In this document: piece after piece, positions 55,160-63,557 of the stretch
Position numbering within the stretch: the stretch's first letter is position 1
How the letters are laid out: each line of letters begins with the position of its first letter
DNA from: Litchfieldella xinjiangensis
Lineage (GTDB): Bacteria > Pseudomonadota > Gammaproteobacteria > Pseudomonadales > Halomonadaceae
Assembly: GCF_000759345.1 (NCBI RefSeq)
Contig: NZ_JPZL01000001.1
Span: 372,001-436,000, forward strand
Direction of reading: 5' to 3'
Length of the DNA: 64,000 nucleotides
Program-made: the position numbers and the translations under genes
Notes under the pieces: model-generated
What the model saw: the letters and a program-made list of their open reading frames with translations, nothing else
The model's database searches: none
Told to the model about the DNA's origin: nothing

Positions 55160-56437
55160 TCATCGGATCAGCGACGGAATCCAGGTCGACAAGGCGGGAA
55201 AGGCCGCCAACAGGACGATGACCGTCAAGAATGACAGGTAAAACGGCAGTGATGCCACTATCGCCCGCTCGTACGGCACCTGGGCGATGCGCGCCGCCGT
55301 CATCAGTGTCATGCCCACCGGTGGGGTGACATTGGAAATGTTCAGCACCACGATCATCAGGATTGCAAAGTGCAGCGGATCGAAACCGAGCTGGATCATG
55401 GCCGGCACGATGACCGGCGCCACGACCACCAGCGCAGGGAGAACGTCCATCACGGTGCCGATCACGATCAACAGCAGGCAGACCAGCATCAATTGCACGA
55501 ACGCGGAGTCGCTGAAGGTGGTGATGATCGAGGCCGCATCGCGGGCGATACCCGAGCGCGTCACGAACCAGCCGAGGACCGCCGAGGTCGCCAGCAGGAA
55601 GAACACCACGCCCGAGAAACGCACCGTGACCACCAGCGCCTGCCAGATCCTGGCCAGGGTCAGATTGCGATAGAACACCACCCCGATGAGCATTGCGTAG
55701 ACCGCGGCAAACCCCGACGCCTCAGTAATGGTAGTCAAGCCGGAGAGTATCCCGCCGAGGATGATCAACGGCACGATGAGCGCCGGCAAGGCGGCAAGGA
55801 ACGACCACACCGCCATTTTCAAGGGGGTGGGCGCCTGCTTGGGATAACCGCGCCGCCAGGCCAGCACCAGGCTGGTCACCAATAACGCCCCGGCCATGAG
55901 CAGCCCCGGGATGATGCCCCCGGCAAACAGGTCGATCACCGAGATATCGCGCAGCAGGGTCGCATAGACCACCATCACCACGCTGGGCGGAATGATCGGA
56001 CCGATGATCGACGAGCAGGCCGTGATCGCTGCGGCATACTCCGCGTCGTAGCCCTGTTTCTTCATTTCCGGAATCATGATCTTGCCGATGGCCACGGTAT
56101 CGGTGATCGCCGCACCGGTCAGCCCGGCGAAGAACACCGATACCGTCACGTTGACGTGGGATAGCGCACCGCGCACCCGACCGAACAGGGCATTATTAAA
56201 GGCGATCAGTTTATGGGTCAGGCCGCCCTGGTTCATCAATTCGGCGGTAAAGATGAAATACGGCACGGCGATGAGCAAAAAGCCCGAGACGCCGGAGAAC
56301 ATGCGGTCGGCAAGGATGCCCAGCATGCGCTCGCCGCCCAGGGCGAAGCCGCCGGCCAGCCCCGACATGGCCATGACCACAGCTACCGGCGCCCCCAGCA
56401 ACAGCACCACAACGAATACCACGATGGCCGGGGTCAT
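55160..56437 (-). CDS. TRAP transporter large permease (DctM type)
   Basis: A 425-residue inner-membrane protein with 11-12 helices. It matches DctM: GVSGFLLIAVPYFIFTAELMN near residue 45, the GITGAAITDT-like FAGLTGAAITDT near 97, and IIGPIIPPSVVMVVY near 143. It is the ion-coupled permease working with the small permease and binding protein. ATG 56437 overlaps the DctQ stop by four bases; the long frame extending upstream to 56692 is an out-of-place extension through dctQ. Confidence 0.95.
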   Translation of the reverse strand: MTPAIVVFVVVLLLGAPVAVVMAMSGLAGGFALGGERMLGILADRMFSGVSGFLLIAVPYFIFTAELMNQGGLTHKLIAFNNALFGRVRGALSHVNVTVSVFFAGLTGAAITDTVAIGKIMIPEMKKQGYDAEYAAAITACSSIIGPIIPPSVVMVVYATLLRDISVIDLFAGGIIPGLLMAGALLVTSLVLAWRRGYPKQAPTPLKMAVWSFLAALPALIVPLIILGGILSGLTTITEASGFAAVYAMLIGVVFYRNLTLARIWQALVVTVRFSGVVFFLLATSAVLGWFVTRSGIARDAASIITTFSDSAFVQLMLVCLLLIVIGTVMDVLPALVVVAPVIVPAMIQLGFDPLHFAILMIVVLNISNVTPPVGMTLMTAARIAQVPYERAIVASLPFYLSFLTVIVLLAAFPALSTWIPSLIR

Positions 56438-56979
56438 GCGCGTTCCTCCAGATCGGTCGTCTCGATCAGATCGTCGATCATCCCGTCGTCGTCGATGAAG
56501 TGCTCCAGCAAGGCAAAGCCATGCACGAGGTGCAGCAGAATGATGACGCCACTCAGCGGCACCACGATCGCCGTGTAGCGATTCGAGAGCTGAATATTGT
56601 CGGAGATCATGTACATTTGGGTGGCGTTCATGAAAAAGCCCCAGCCGTACCAGACCAGCATCAAGGCGAATAGCGCGATGATCGCCAGGCATGCCCCGGC
56701 AGCCACCTTGAGCAGGCTGCGCGGCAGGCTCTTGACCAGGAGCGTCATGGCGACGTGCTCGCCATAGCGTAGCGAGACCGTCATGGAAAGAAAGCCGATC
56801 CAGGGCAGGAACAGCCGGGCCAGCGAATAGGTCCAGCTCAGGGCATTGCCCGTGGCCAGCTTGTAGACGAAGGCCGTGAACGAGATGCCGAGCATGATCA
56901 GAACGCAGGCCACCGAAACGACGATGGCCCCCTGATTCACGGCATCACTGACACGGCGTAGGCGCGCGAGCAGTGCCAT
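56434..56979 (-). CDS. TRAP transporter small permease (DctQ type)
   Basis: A 181-residue protein with four hydrophobic segments (about 20-42, 52-70, 90-112 and 135-155). The pattern WTYSLARLFLPWIGFLSMTVSLRYGEHVAMTLL (in pieces, near 48-80) is typical of DctQ. A C-terminal acidic tail follows. The ATG lies five bases from the binding-protein stop and the gene overlaps dctM, so the three are translated together. Confidence 0.92.
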   Translation of the reverse strand: MALLARLRRVSDAVNQGAIVVSVACVLIMLGISFTAFVYKLATGNALSWTYSLARLFLPWIGFLSMTVSLRYGEHVAMTLLVKSLPRSLLKVAAGACLAIIALFALMLVWYGWGFFMNATQMYMISDNIQLSNRYTAIVVPLSGVIILLHLVHGFALLEHFIDDDGMIDDLIETTDLEERA

Positions 56980-56984
56980 CTGCG

Positions 56985-58061
56985 CTACTCGCCGTAACGC
57001 TGGTAATCCGTCTCGGCGAGTTCATCCCCCACACGAGCGACTTCCGAGAGCATCTCATCGACACGCGCTTCGTCCATGCCGAAGTCGTCGACGATCCACT
57101 CCTGCCAAGCGGGACGTGCGATCTCGGCCATGCGATTGCGCTCGTCCTCGGGCATCAGGTAGCACTCTTCGAAGCGCTCGCAGGACTCTTCCCAACTGGC
57201 CGTGGCCAGGGCACCGGACATGCCATGGCTCATGGCGACCGCTTCGCGGGCCGACGTGACGATGGCACGCTTGTGGTCCTCGGGCAGCTCCTGATACCAG
57301 GACTCACTGACGACCCAGGGCGCACTGTTGTAGACGTGCCCGGTCAGGGTGGTGTAATCGGTGACTTCATCGAAGTTGAAGGTGGTATTGAGCACCGGCG
57401 CGTTGAATTGGCCATCGGCCAGCCCGGTTTCCAGTGCCGTGATCAACTCGCCCCAGGGCAGCGGCGTGGCCGACGCCCCCAACGCGCGCATGATGGCGAC
57501 ATGGGCGGGGTTTTCCTCGGTCCGGATATTCAGGCCTTCCAGGTCTTCGACAGTGCGAATCAGGCGCTCGTTGTTGGTGAAGGCCACGAAACCGCCGCCA
57601 TCGTCGAAGGTGCCCAGGTAGCGCATGTCGGCCTCTTCGACGGTGCCCGACATGAAATCGGCGAACCATTCGCCGTCGAAGAAGCTCCAGGCCTGCCGCC
57701 AGTTGTTGAACAGGAACGGTGCGGTGACCAACTGATAGTCGTCATAGAACGATGACATGGCCCCCGTCGACATGATGGTCGATTGCAGGGTGCGCCCGCC
57801 CTGGACTTCGGAGCCATTCTCGACTTCCGAACCAAGCTGACCGCCGCCAAAGATCGTCACGGTGAGGTCGCCCTCGGTACGTGTTTCGACCAGATTCTTG
57901 AAATGCACCAGTGCCGGATAAATGGCGTTATTGCTCATGTCCTCGGGCAACTGCGTGGCAATCACCATCTCGTAGGACTGCGCCTGCGCATGTGAGGCTG
58001 CCAAGGCCAAGGGAATGGCCGCCAGGGCCATCGTGCGTGGCAGGAACGCGTGAATGCTCAT
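56985..58061 (-). CDS. TRAP transporter substrate-binding protein (DctP type)
   Basis: A 358-residue periplasmic protein with a Sec signal (cleavage near SHAQAQ, about residue 27). The DctP fold is clear: GGGQLGSEVE near residue 71 and the conserved ligand-binding Arg in GLNIRTEENPAH near 180. Most DctP proteins bind a carboxylate, so an N-acetyl amino acid or an amino acid derivative is as plausible as a polyamine, which would need different contacts. The ATG follows AAGGAAGGGATC. First structural gene of the operon. Confidence 0.93.
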   Translation of the reverse strand: MSIHAFLPRTMALAAIPLALAASHAQAQSYEMVIATQLPEDMSNNAIYPALVHFKNLVETRTEGDLTVTIFGGGQLGSEVENGSEVQGGRTLQSTIMSTGAMSSFYDDYQLVTAPFLFNNWRQAWSFFDGEWFADFMSGTVEEADMRYLGTFDDGGGFVAFTNNERLIRTVEDLEGLNIRTEENPAHVAIMRALGASATPLPWGELITALETGLADGQFNAPVLNTTFNFDEVTDYTTLTGHVYNSAPWVVSESWYQELPEDHKRAIVTSAREAVAMSHGMSGALATASWEESCERFEECYLMPEDERNRMAEIARPAWQEWIVDDFGMDEARVDEMLSEVARVGDELAETDYQRYGE

Positions 58062-58229
58062 GATCCCTTCCTTACTGTTGTTATGGGGTGGCGATGATAA
58101 TTATCGACCGCAACCTAGAGCCTAGGGCAGGAAGAGGCGAGCCGCTTGCCCGAAACTGAGCACTATTTGCCCCAGGCTAAGCAGATGAGGAGGAAGCCGG
58201 CAGTAGCAGGCTCCAGGCAGGATCGGGCT

Positions 58230-59045
58230 TCAGACAAGGCTGGGACTGACGTTCAGGCCCCGCCGATCGGCCAGGGGCGGCACATCGAAGCGCCGCCGAT
58301 AGGCGCGGGTGAAGCTGCCCTGGTCGCGGAAGCCGACCATCAGCGCAATCTGACCCAGCGGAAGCTCGGACGTGCGGACCAATGCACGGGCATGGTCGAG
58401 CCGGCGAAGCTGTACATGGCTCGACGGCGTCAGGCCGGTGGCATCGCGAAAACAGGCATGGAAGTGACCGACACTCATGGCGCAGAGTTCGGCCAGGCGC
58501 TCGACCCGGATCGTATCGGCGAGATGGGTGTCGATATAGGCGTCGATACGTGCCAGGTCCAGACGTTCGCGAGAGCGAAACTCGGGCATGGCCTCCGGCA
58601 GGCGGGCATCGTGCAGGCCCTGATAGATAGCCCGCAGGATCAAGGCGGCAATCTCGCTTTGCAGTGCGGGATAATGCTCGACCTGGGTCGCCATCGACTC
58701 GGCCAGATCCTGAAGCTGTCGGGGAACGGAGAAGAAACGCGGACGCTCGAACAAGCGCTCGATTTCACCGGCACAGGTCAATGCGGTCAGGTTGGCCAGG
58801 GGTACATCGAGCACCAGGGTCTGGTTATTGCCATCGCCCTGGTAATCGTGGTGGTAGGCCGTGGGAATGATACAGCCGCGCTCACGGGTAATACGCTCGC
58901 CCCGCCCTTCGATACTGAGCTCAGTGCATCCCGACGTCGCCAGTATCAACTGGTGAAAACTGTGCTCATGCGAGACGAACTGTGGCGTCAATGTACAGGT
59001 ACGAAGCTGAAAGAATGACATGGCGCAAGGAGGTTCCAGTGTCAT
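58230..59045 (-). CDS. AraC family transcriptional regulator
   Basis: A 271-residue regulator with an N-terminal cupin-like sensor (residues about 10-130; SHEHSFHQLILATSG and GCIIPTAYHHDYQG) and a C-terminal double HTH: RLAELCAMSVGHFHACFRDATG near 180 and LGQIALMVGFRDQGSFTRAYRRRF near 235. It lies 168 bases upstream of the TRAP gene in the same orientation and probably controls that operon. Starts at 59045 and 59021 are both possible; neither has a good ribosome site. Confidence 0.9.
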   Translation of the reverse strand: MTLEPPCAMSFFQLRTCTLTPQFVSHEHSFHQLILATSGCTELSIEGRGERITRERGCIIPTAYHHDYQGDGNNQTLVLDVPLANLTALTCAGEIERLFERPRFFSVPRQLQDLAESMATQVEHYPALQSEIAALILRAIYQGLHDARLPEAMPEFRSRERLDLARIDAYIDTHLADTIRVERLAELCAMSVGHFHACFRDATGLTPSSHVQLRRLDHARALVRTSELPLGQIALMVGFRDQGSFTRAYRRRFDVPPLADRRGLNVSPSLV

Positions 59046-59102
59046 CGGAACTGTTTACCTTACGCCAGCCGGGCGATCATGCCAATGGGAAGCGTTGTCG
59101 TG

Positions 59103-59333
59103 TCAGCAGCGCCCCTTCTTGGCCTGGCCGGGAGGACAGAAGCTGCCACGACGATCCCGACGATCATCGTAATGTCCGTCGTAGTGACGCTTATCATGAT
59201 GACGGTGGCCATGATCGTCGCCGATTTCGAACAACGGCTCCGACTTGATTCGGGCAGGTTGATAACTGCAACCGGAGATCAGCATGACGGAAGCCAACCC
59301 GGCGATGATGAGCAAAGCGTTGTAACGTTTCAT
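59103..59333 (-). CDS. small lipoprotein with a His/Asp-rich stretch
   Basis: A 76-residue protein with a lipoprotein signal: a hydrophobic segment and lipobox LISGC, so Cys22 would be lipidated. The middle has an array of His, Asp, Arg and Tyr residues (about 38-63) that could bind metal or RNA, and the end reads FCPPGQAKKGRC. That tail recalls the PPG-x-AKK motif of some envelope proteins. It is a single gene downstream of the AraC regulator region. Function unknown. Confidence 0.75.
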   Translation of the reverse strand: MKRYNALLIIAGLASVMLISGCSYQPARIKSEPLFEIGDDHGHRHHDKRHYDGHYDDRRDRRGSFCPPGQAKKGRC

Positions 59334-59561
59334 TCGACTACCTCACGGGACACGATTGTATACGGGTCCCTGCGACTCACATCGTTGCCTCTCTTGGCTG
59401 CGTAGCGTCAAGCCTCATGGCCTGGCAGCGGCGGGCAACTCGAACAGCGTTTCCAAACATACTACACCATCGCTCGGCTAACAATACGCAACAAATGCGC
59501 AACGTCAGTCGAGGCCACCGGGCGTCATTATGACGAGAGAAGCGAGATCGCTGGACGCGTC

Positions 59562-60080
59562 TTACCAGGCCAGGCGAGCCGCCGCATTTTCTGCGCCCAT
59601 CGCCGTGGCCAGCGCCTGGGCCGTCATGCCGCTGGCGTTCCTGGCGTCCGGGTCGGCGCCATGGCGCAGCAGCAATTCGATGACCTCGACGCGGTCGAAC
59701 ATGGCCGCGAACATCAGCGCCGTCTTGCCATCCGGCGAGACGCCTTCCACATCCGCACCGTGCTCCAGCAACAGCTCGATCATGGCGGTGTTGCCCTTGT
59801 AGGCCGCCCCGGCAATGGGCGTCTGGCCATTGTCGTTGCGGATCGCGGGGTCGGCCCCATGCTTGAGCAGCGCACGCGAGGCCTCGAGATGGCCATGATA
59901 GCTGGCCAGCATCAGCAGGCTCTCGCCCTTATGGGTCAGGAGGTTGGGTGGCAGGCCCTGCGCCAGCAGGGTTTCCAGTTCCTCGGCCTCGCCCTGCCGG
60001 GCCAGGTCCAGCACCTTCTGGGCAAACGCCAGCGTTTCTTCATCCATCTCGGGGGGCTTGGGATTGGCGGCGTCGGACAT
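59562..60080 (-). CDS. ankyrin repeat protein
   Basis: A 172-residue cytoplasmic protein with about four ankyrin repeats (residues about 48-170): repeated G-x-T/S-x-L-x-x-A-A patterns (GESLLMLASYHGHLEASRALLKHGADP, GQTPIAGAAYKGNTAMIELLLEHGADV and GKTALMFAAMFDRVEVIELLLRHGADP in pieces). Ankyrins bind proteins; no partner is obvious. The ATG at 60080 follows AAGGAGG. It has no same-strand neighbour within 130 bases. Confidence 0.92.
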   Translation of the reverse strand: MSDAANPKPPEMDEETLAFAQKVLDLARQGEAEELETLLAQGLPPNLLTHKGESLLMLASYHGHLEASRALLKHGADPAIRNDNGQTPIAGAAYKGNTAMIELLLEHGADVEGVSPDGKTALMFAAMFDRVEVIELLLRHGADPDARNASGMTAQALATAMGAENAAARLAW

Positions 60081-60217
60081 ATAACCTCCTTGTACGAATA
60101 GTCGATGCTATAGAGCATCATCCCATGTACGACGGCGCGGACAACCCCGACAGCGCAATCGCTTCGATAGCTAAAAACAACGGCGCTGCGCAGCGGTGCC
60201 TTTCGCACGTGGCAGGC

Positions 60218-61102
60218 TCATGCGTTATACACGACCTGCCCGCATGGGCTCAGGTCATAGCCGCCCATCGCTGCAGCCCGCTCCTGAAAGCGAGGCGCCC
60301 CCAGGAACGCGATCAGGCGTTGCACGGCAGGCTCGAAATAGCTGTGGCGTCGCATGGCAAGATCGAACGCCTCCTGATGAAGCGGAATGAAATCCAACCC
60401 CTGGCGTCGAGCCGCCGCTTCGACCCCCAGCCCGACATCCGCCTCGCCATGGCGGATCGAAAGCGCGAGGTCGTCCTCACTCAATGCGGGATGCGGAGAC
60501 AGCTTGAGCGTTTCAAGCGGGACCGAGGCACGACGTAAGAGGTACGTCAGCAGCCGCTCGGCACCGGCCCCGGCCTGGCGATGAGCGACAAGCAGCCCCT
60601 TGCGTCCCAAATCGCGTAGCGTCGCGACCTGCTTGGGGTTGCCGGGCGACACCATCAAACCTTGCCGGCGCAGCGCCCAGCGAATCATCACCAGATCGCG
60701 CATGCCGCCAAGCCCCAGGTGCGGCGGTTCGTTGTAGCGCCCTGTTTCCGGGTCGATCACATGGACGCCGACCAGCATCGCCGTGCCCTCGAGCAATCGG
60801 CGCACCCCATCGCCGCTGCCACGGCACAGGGTCGCCAGGCCGCTATCGCTCTCGCGCAGCGCCCACTCGAGCAGCGGGTCCTGGCTGCCAGCCAGCACCT
60901 CCGGCACCGTCCGCCGCGATCGCTGATCGCCTTCCAGATGATTCATGAGCCATAGATCGATGCTCTGGCGGGGAAACAGCAACTTCCCGGTGACCCGGGT
61001 ACAGGGGATCTGCCCTTGACGCACCAGGTCGTAAATCTTGCGCTCCTTGAGGCGTAAATACTCGGCGACCTCGGCCGTGGTGAGGTATTGGGCAAGGCTC
61101 AT
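60218..61102 (-). CDS. HTH regulator with periplasmic-binding-like sensor domain, divergent from tup transporter
   Basis: A 294-residue protein. Residues 1-60 form an excisionase/MerR-like helix-turn-helix (LTTAEVAEYLRLKERKIYDLVRQGQIPCTRV), and residues about 85-290 a substrate-binding-protein-like domain as found in molybdate/tungstate-responsive regulators. It is divergent from the tupBCA genes, with 87 bases between starts, so it probably senses oxyanion or cofactor status and controls the transporter. No convincing ribosome site precedes the ATG at 61102; a tandem repeat overlaps it. Confidence 0.88.
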   Translation of the reverse strand: MSLAQYLTTAEVAEYLRLKERKIYDLVRQGQIPCTRVTGKLLFPRQSIDLWLMNHLEGDQRSRRTVPEVLAGSQDPLLEWALRESDSGLATLCRGSGDGVRRLLEGTAMLVGVHVIDPETGRYNEPPHLGLGGMRDLVMIRWALRRQGLMVSPGNPKQVATLRDLGRKGLLVAHRQAGAGAERLLTYLLRRASVPLETLKLSPHPALSEDDLALSIRHGEADVGLGVEAAARRQGLDFIPLHQEAFDLAMRRHSYFEPAVQRLIAFLGAPRFQERAAAMGGYDLSPCGQVVYNA

Positions 61103-61121
61103 GTCGTTTAGTGTCGTTTGG
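61102..61121. repeat. tandem 10-bp direct repeat at the regulator start, possible operator
   Basis: TGTCGTTTAG is followed immediately by TGTCGTTTGG, one mismatch in ten, phased by one helical turn. It covers the regulator's start codon on the side facing tupB, a place where autoregulator binding would block its own initiation. Confidence 0.35.
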
Positions 61122-61189
61122 CTGCATTGATTTCAGCATAGCGTGCGTTACGTCCAGTTAACACAGAGGATGCAGGAACGAACAACAAC

Positions 61190-61903
61190 GTGGCGATGCC
61201 TGCCTTGATAGAGAACGCGCTAGCCAATGCCCTGACGCTGGTCATCGACCTGGACCCGGCACTCCGAGACATCGTGGTGCTGTCGTTACGTATTTCCCTG
61301 ACGGCCGTGGTCGTTGCCAGCCTGATCGCCCTGCCGCTTGGCGCGGCCCTGGCCCTGTGGCACTTTCCCGGCCGCGGCCTGATCGTGGTGGCCCTCAATG
61401 CGCTGATGGGCTTGCCCCCGGTGGTGGCGGGGCTCACCGTCTATCTGCTGCTATCCCGGGCCGGGCCTTTTGGCGAGCTGGGGCTCCTGTTCACCCCTGC
61501 CGCCATGGTCATTGCCCAGGTCGTCCTCGTATTACCGATCATCGCCGCCCTGACACGTCAGCAGATCGAAGCGCTCTGGGCCGAATACGGGGAACAACTG
61601 ACCTCCTTCGGCCACGGTCGGCTGCGGGCCATTCCCACCCTGCTATGGGATGCCCGCTTCGGCCTGATCACGGTCATCCTGGCTGGCTTCGGTCGCGCCA
61701 GCGCCGAGGTGGGGGCCGTGCTCATCGTGGGGGGGAACATCGACGGCGTCACGCGGGTCATGACCACCGCCATTGCCCTGGAAACCAACAAGGGCAACCT
61801 GGCCTTGGCACTCGGCCTGGGTATCGTGCTGCTTACGCTGGTGGCGCTGGTCAATGCCGCTGCGTACCTGATTGGCGAATCCGCCCGTCGGAGGCTGGGA
61901 TGA
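61190..61903 (+). CDS. tupB: tungstate ABC transporter permease
   Basis: A 237-residue inner-membrane permease with five to six helices. The coupling motif for the ATPase reads EYGEQLTSFGHGRLRAIPTLLWDA (in pieces, near residue 128), and GLPPVVAGLTVYLLLS near 75 is typical of TupB. It is the permease of the oxyanion ABC transporter TupABC. The GTG at 61190 is used; ATG 61196 is an alternative. It overlaps the ATPase gene by four bases (ATGA). Confidence 0.88.
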   Translation: MAMPALIENALANALTLVIDLDPALRDIVVLSLRISLTAVVVASLIALPLGAALALWHFPGRGLIVVALNALMGLPPVVAGLTVYLLLSRAGPFGELGLLFTPAAMVIAQVVLVLPIIAALTRQQIEALWAEYGEQLTSFGHGRLRAIPTLLWDARFGLITVILAGFGRASAEVGAVLIVGGNIDGVTRVMTTAIALETNKGNLALALGLGIVLLTLVALVNAAAYLIGESARRRLG

Positions 61904-62634
61904 ATACCATGGCGACACCCTGTCATACCGCTCCAGCCCTCACGCTTGACCGGGTGAGCTTCACGCATCGTGGCCAACGCCTGCTCGGGGAAATTTCTCT
62001 GCGTTTGGCGGGGCCAGGCAAAACGCTGGTCATGGGGCCCAACGGCGCCGGCAAGAGCCTCTTGCTGCGTCTGTGTCATGGCTTGCTCCAGCCCACCGCG
62101 GGCCGAGTGCATTGGACGACGCCGGCCCCGCACCGTCCGCCCCGGCAGGCGATGGTCTTCCAGCGTCCAGTGCTGCTGCGTCGTTCGGCACTGGCCAACC
62201 TGACCTACGCCCTGGCGACCATCGGCACGCCATTCTCGCAGCGGCGGCGCCGCGCCTGGGACGCCCTGGAACGCTTTGGCCTGACGACCATCGCGCAGCG
62301 CCCGGCCCGGGTCCTCTCCGGTGGCGAACAGCAGCGCCTGGCCCTGGCCCGAGCCTGGCTGCTCGAGCCCCAGGTGCTATTTCTCGACGAACCCACGTCG
62401 GCCCTCGATCCGGCGGCCATCAAGGCAGTCGAGGACGCGGTCAACGAATTCAATCATCAGGGTATTCGCATCGTGATGACCAGCCATGACCTGCACCAGG
62501 CCCGGCGGCTCGCCGATAACGTGGTGTTCCTGTCTGGCGGTCAATTGATCGAGCACACCCCGGCCGAACGTTTCTTTGCCAGCCCGGACACCCGCCAGGC
62601 CCAGGCTTTCATCCAAGGGGAACTGATCTGGTAG
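61900..62634 (+). CDS. tupC: tungstate ABC transporter ATP-binding protein
   Basis: A 244-residue ABC ATPase. Walker A GPNGAGKS is near residue 47, the Q loop AMVFQRPVLL near 86, signature LSGGEQQRLALARA near 139, Walker B VLFLDEPTSALD near 160 and the His switch TSHD near 196. Proteins of this family lack an obvious oxyanion-sensing regulatory tail. ATG 61900 overlaps the tupB stop, and a longer upstream frame is a shadow of tupB. Confidence 0.88.
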   Translation: MNTMATPCHTAPALTLDRVSFTHRGQRLLGEISLRLAGPGKTLVMGPNGAGKSLLLRLCHGLLQPTAGRVHWTTPAPHRPPRQAMVFQRPVLLRRSALANLTYALATIGTPFSQRRRRAWDALERFGLTTIAQRPARVLSGGEQQRLALARAWLLEPQVLFLDEPTSALDPAAIKAVEDAVNEFNHQGIRIVMTSHDLHQARRLADNVVFLSGGQLIEHTPAERFFASPDTRQAQAFIQGELIW

Positions 62635-62711
62635 CAATGGCCCAGCGCTGCCAGAGCCCCAAGCAGGCATGCAATAACCCAACAGACCATCAACCGAAGA
62701 GAGACACGCCA

Positions 62712-63557
62712 ATGCTACGCCACCTGTTTGCTGGGACCGGACTGCTCCTGACCCTCGCCGGGTCCGCGCTTGCCCAGGATTCAGCCCAAGACCAGAGCTC
62801 AAGCCAGGACAGCCAGAACGAGCGCTTCATCATCCTGGCCTCGACCACCTCTACCGAACAGTCGGGCCTGTTCGATGCCCTCCTTCCCAAGTTCAAGGAA
62901 TCTAGCGGTATCGAGGTACGTGTGGTCGCGGTCGGTACGGGGCAGGCCTTCGAACTTGGCCGCCGCGGCGATGCCGACAGCCTGTTGGTGCACGATACGG
63001 CCGGGGAAGAAACGTTCGTGGCCGAGGGATATGCCAGCGAACGCCGCGACGTGATGTACAACGACTTCGTGCTGATCGGCCCGGCTGACGACCCGGCCGG
63101 TATCCGTGACGCCGGCTCGGCACAGGAGGCGTTCAGCCGCATTGCCGAAGCCGAAGCGCCGTTTGCCTCACGCGGTGATGACAGCGGGACTCACCGGGCC
63201 GAGCAGCGTCAGTGGCAGGAGGCAGGTGTCGAGGCCTCGGTGAGTTGGTATCGTGAGCTCGGCAGTGGCATGGGCCCTACTCTGAATACCGCAGCCGGGA
63301 TGAATGCCTACGTCTTTGCCGATCGCGCCACTTGGATCGCCTTCGACAACCGCCAGGATCTCGAACTGCTGTACGCTGGCGACGAAGCGCTGTTCAACCA
63401 GTACGGCAGCCTGTTGCTCAGCGAGGAGCGCCACCCGCACCTCAAGCACGACCTGGCCGAACAGTGGCACGAATGGCTGCTTTCCGAGGAAGGCCAGCAG
63501 GCCATCGCCGATTACGAGCTCAAGGGCCAGCAGCTGTTCTTTCCCAATGCCGACTGA
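62712..63557 (+). CDS. tupA: tungstate ABC transporter substrate-binding protein
   Basis: A 281-residue periplasmic protein with a Sec signal (cleavage near SALAQD, residue 22) and a short Gln/Ser/Asp-rich linker. The TupA oxyanion motif is ILASTTSTEQSGLFDALLP (near 38-55, the T-T-S-T cluster) and SRGDDSGTHRAE near 156 is the second oxyanion-contacting loop. Molybdate (ModA) proteins differ in these contacts, so tungstate is preferred, molybdate not excluded. It is 77 bases after tupC, and its 3' end overlaps the convergent LysR gene by 38 bases. Confidence 0.9.
   Translation: MLRHLFAGTGLLLTLAGSALAQDSAQDQSSSQDSQNERFIILASTTSTEQSGLFDALLPKFKESSGIEVRVVAVGTGQAFELGRRGDADSLLVHDTAGEETFVAEGYASERRDVMYNDFVLIGPADDPAGIRDAGSAQEAFSRIAEAEAPFASRGDDSGTHRAEQRQWQEAGVEASVSWYRELGSGMGPTLNTAAGMNAYVFADRATWIAFDNRQDLELLYAGDEALFNQYGSLLLSEERHPHLKHDLAEQWHEWLLSEEGQQAIADYELKGQQLFFPNAD

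Noticed and set aside
50595-58061. An ectoine/hydroxyectoine degradation locus
   Set aside because: A TRAP transporter with a cyclodeaminase-like gene recalls such loci (eutC), but there is no ectoine hydrolase (DoeA/EutD) or DoeB-type deacetylase here; the amidohydrolases are of the deacetylase fold.
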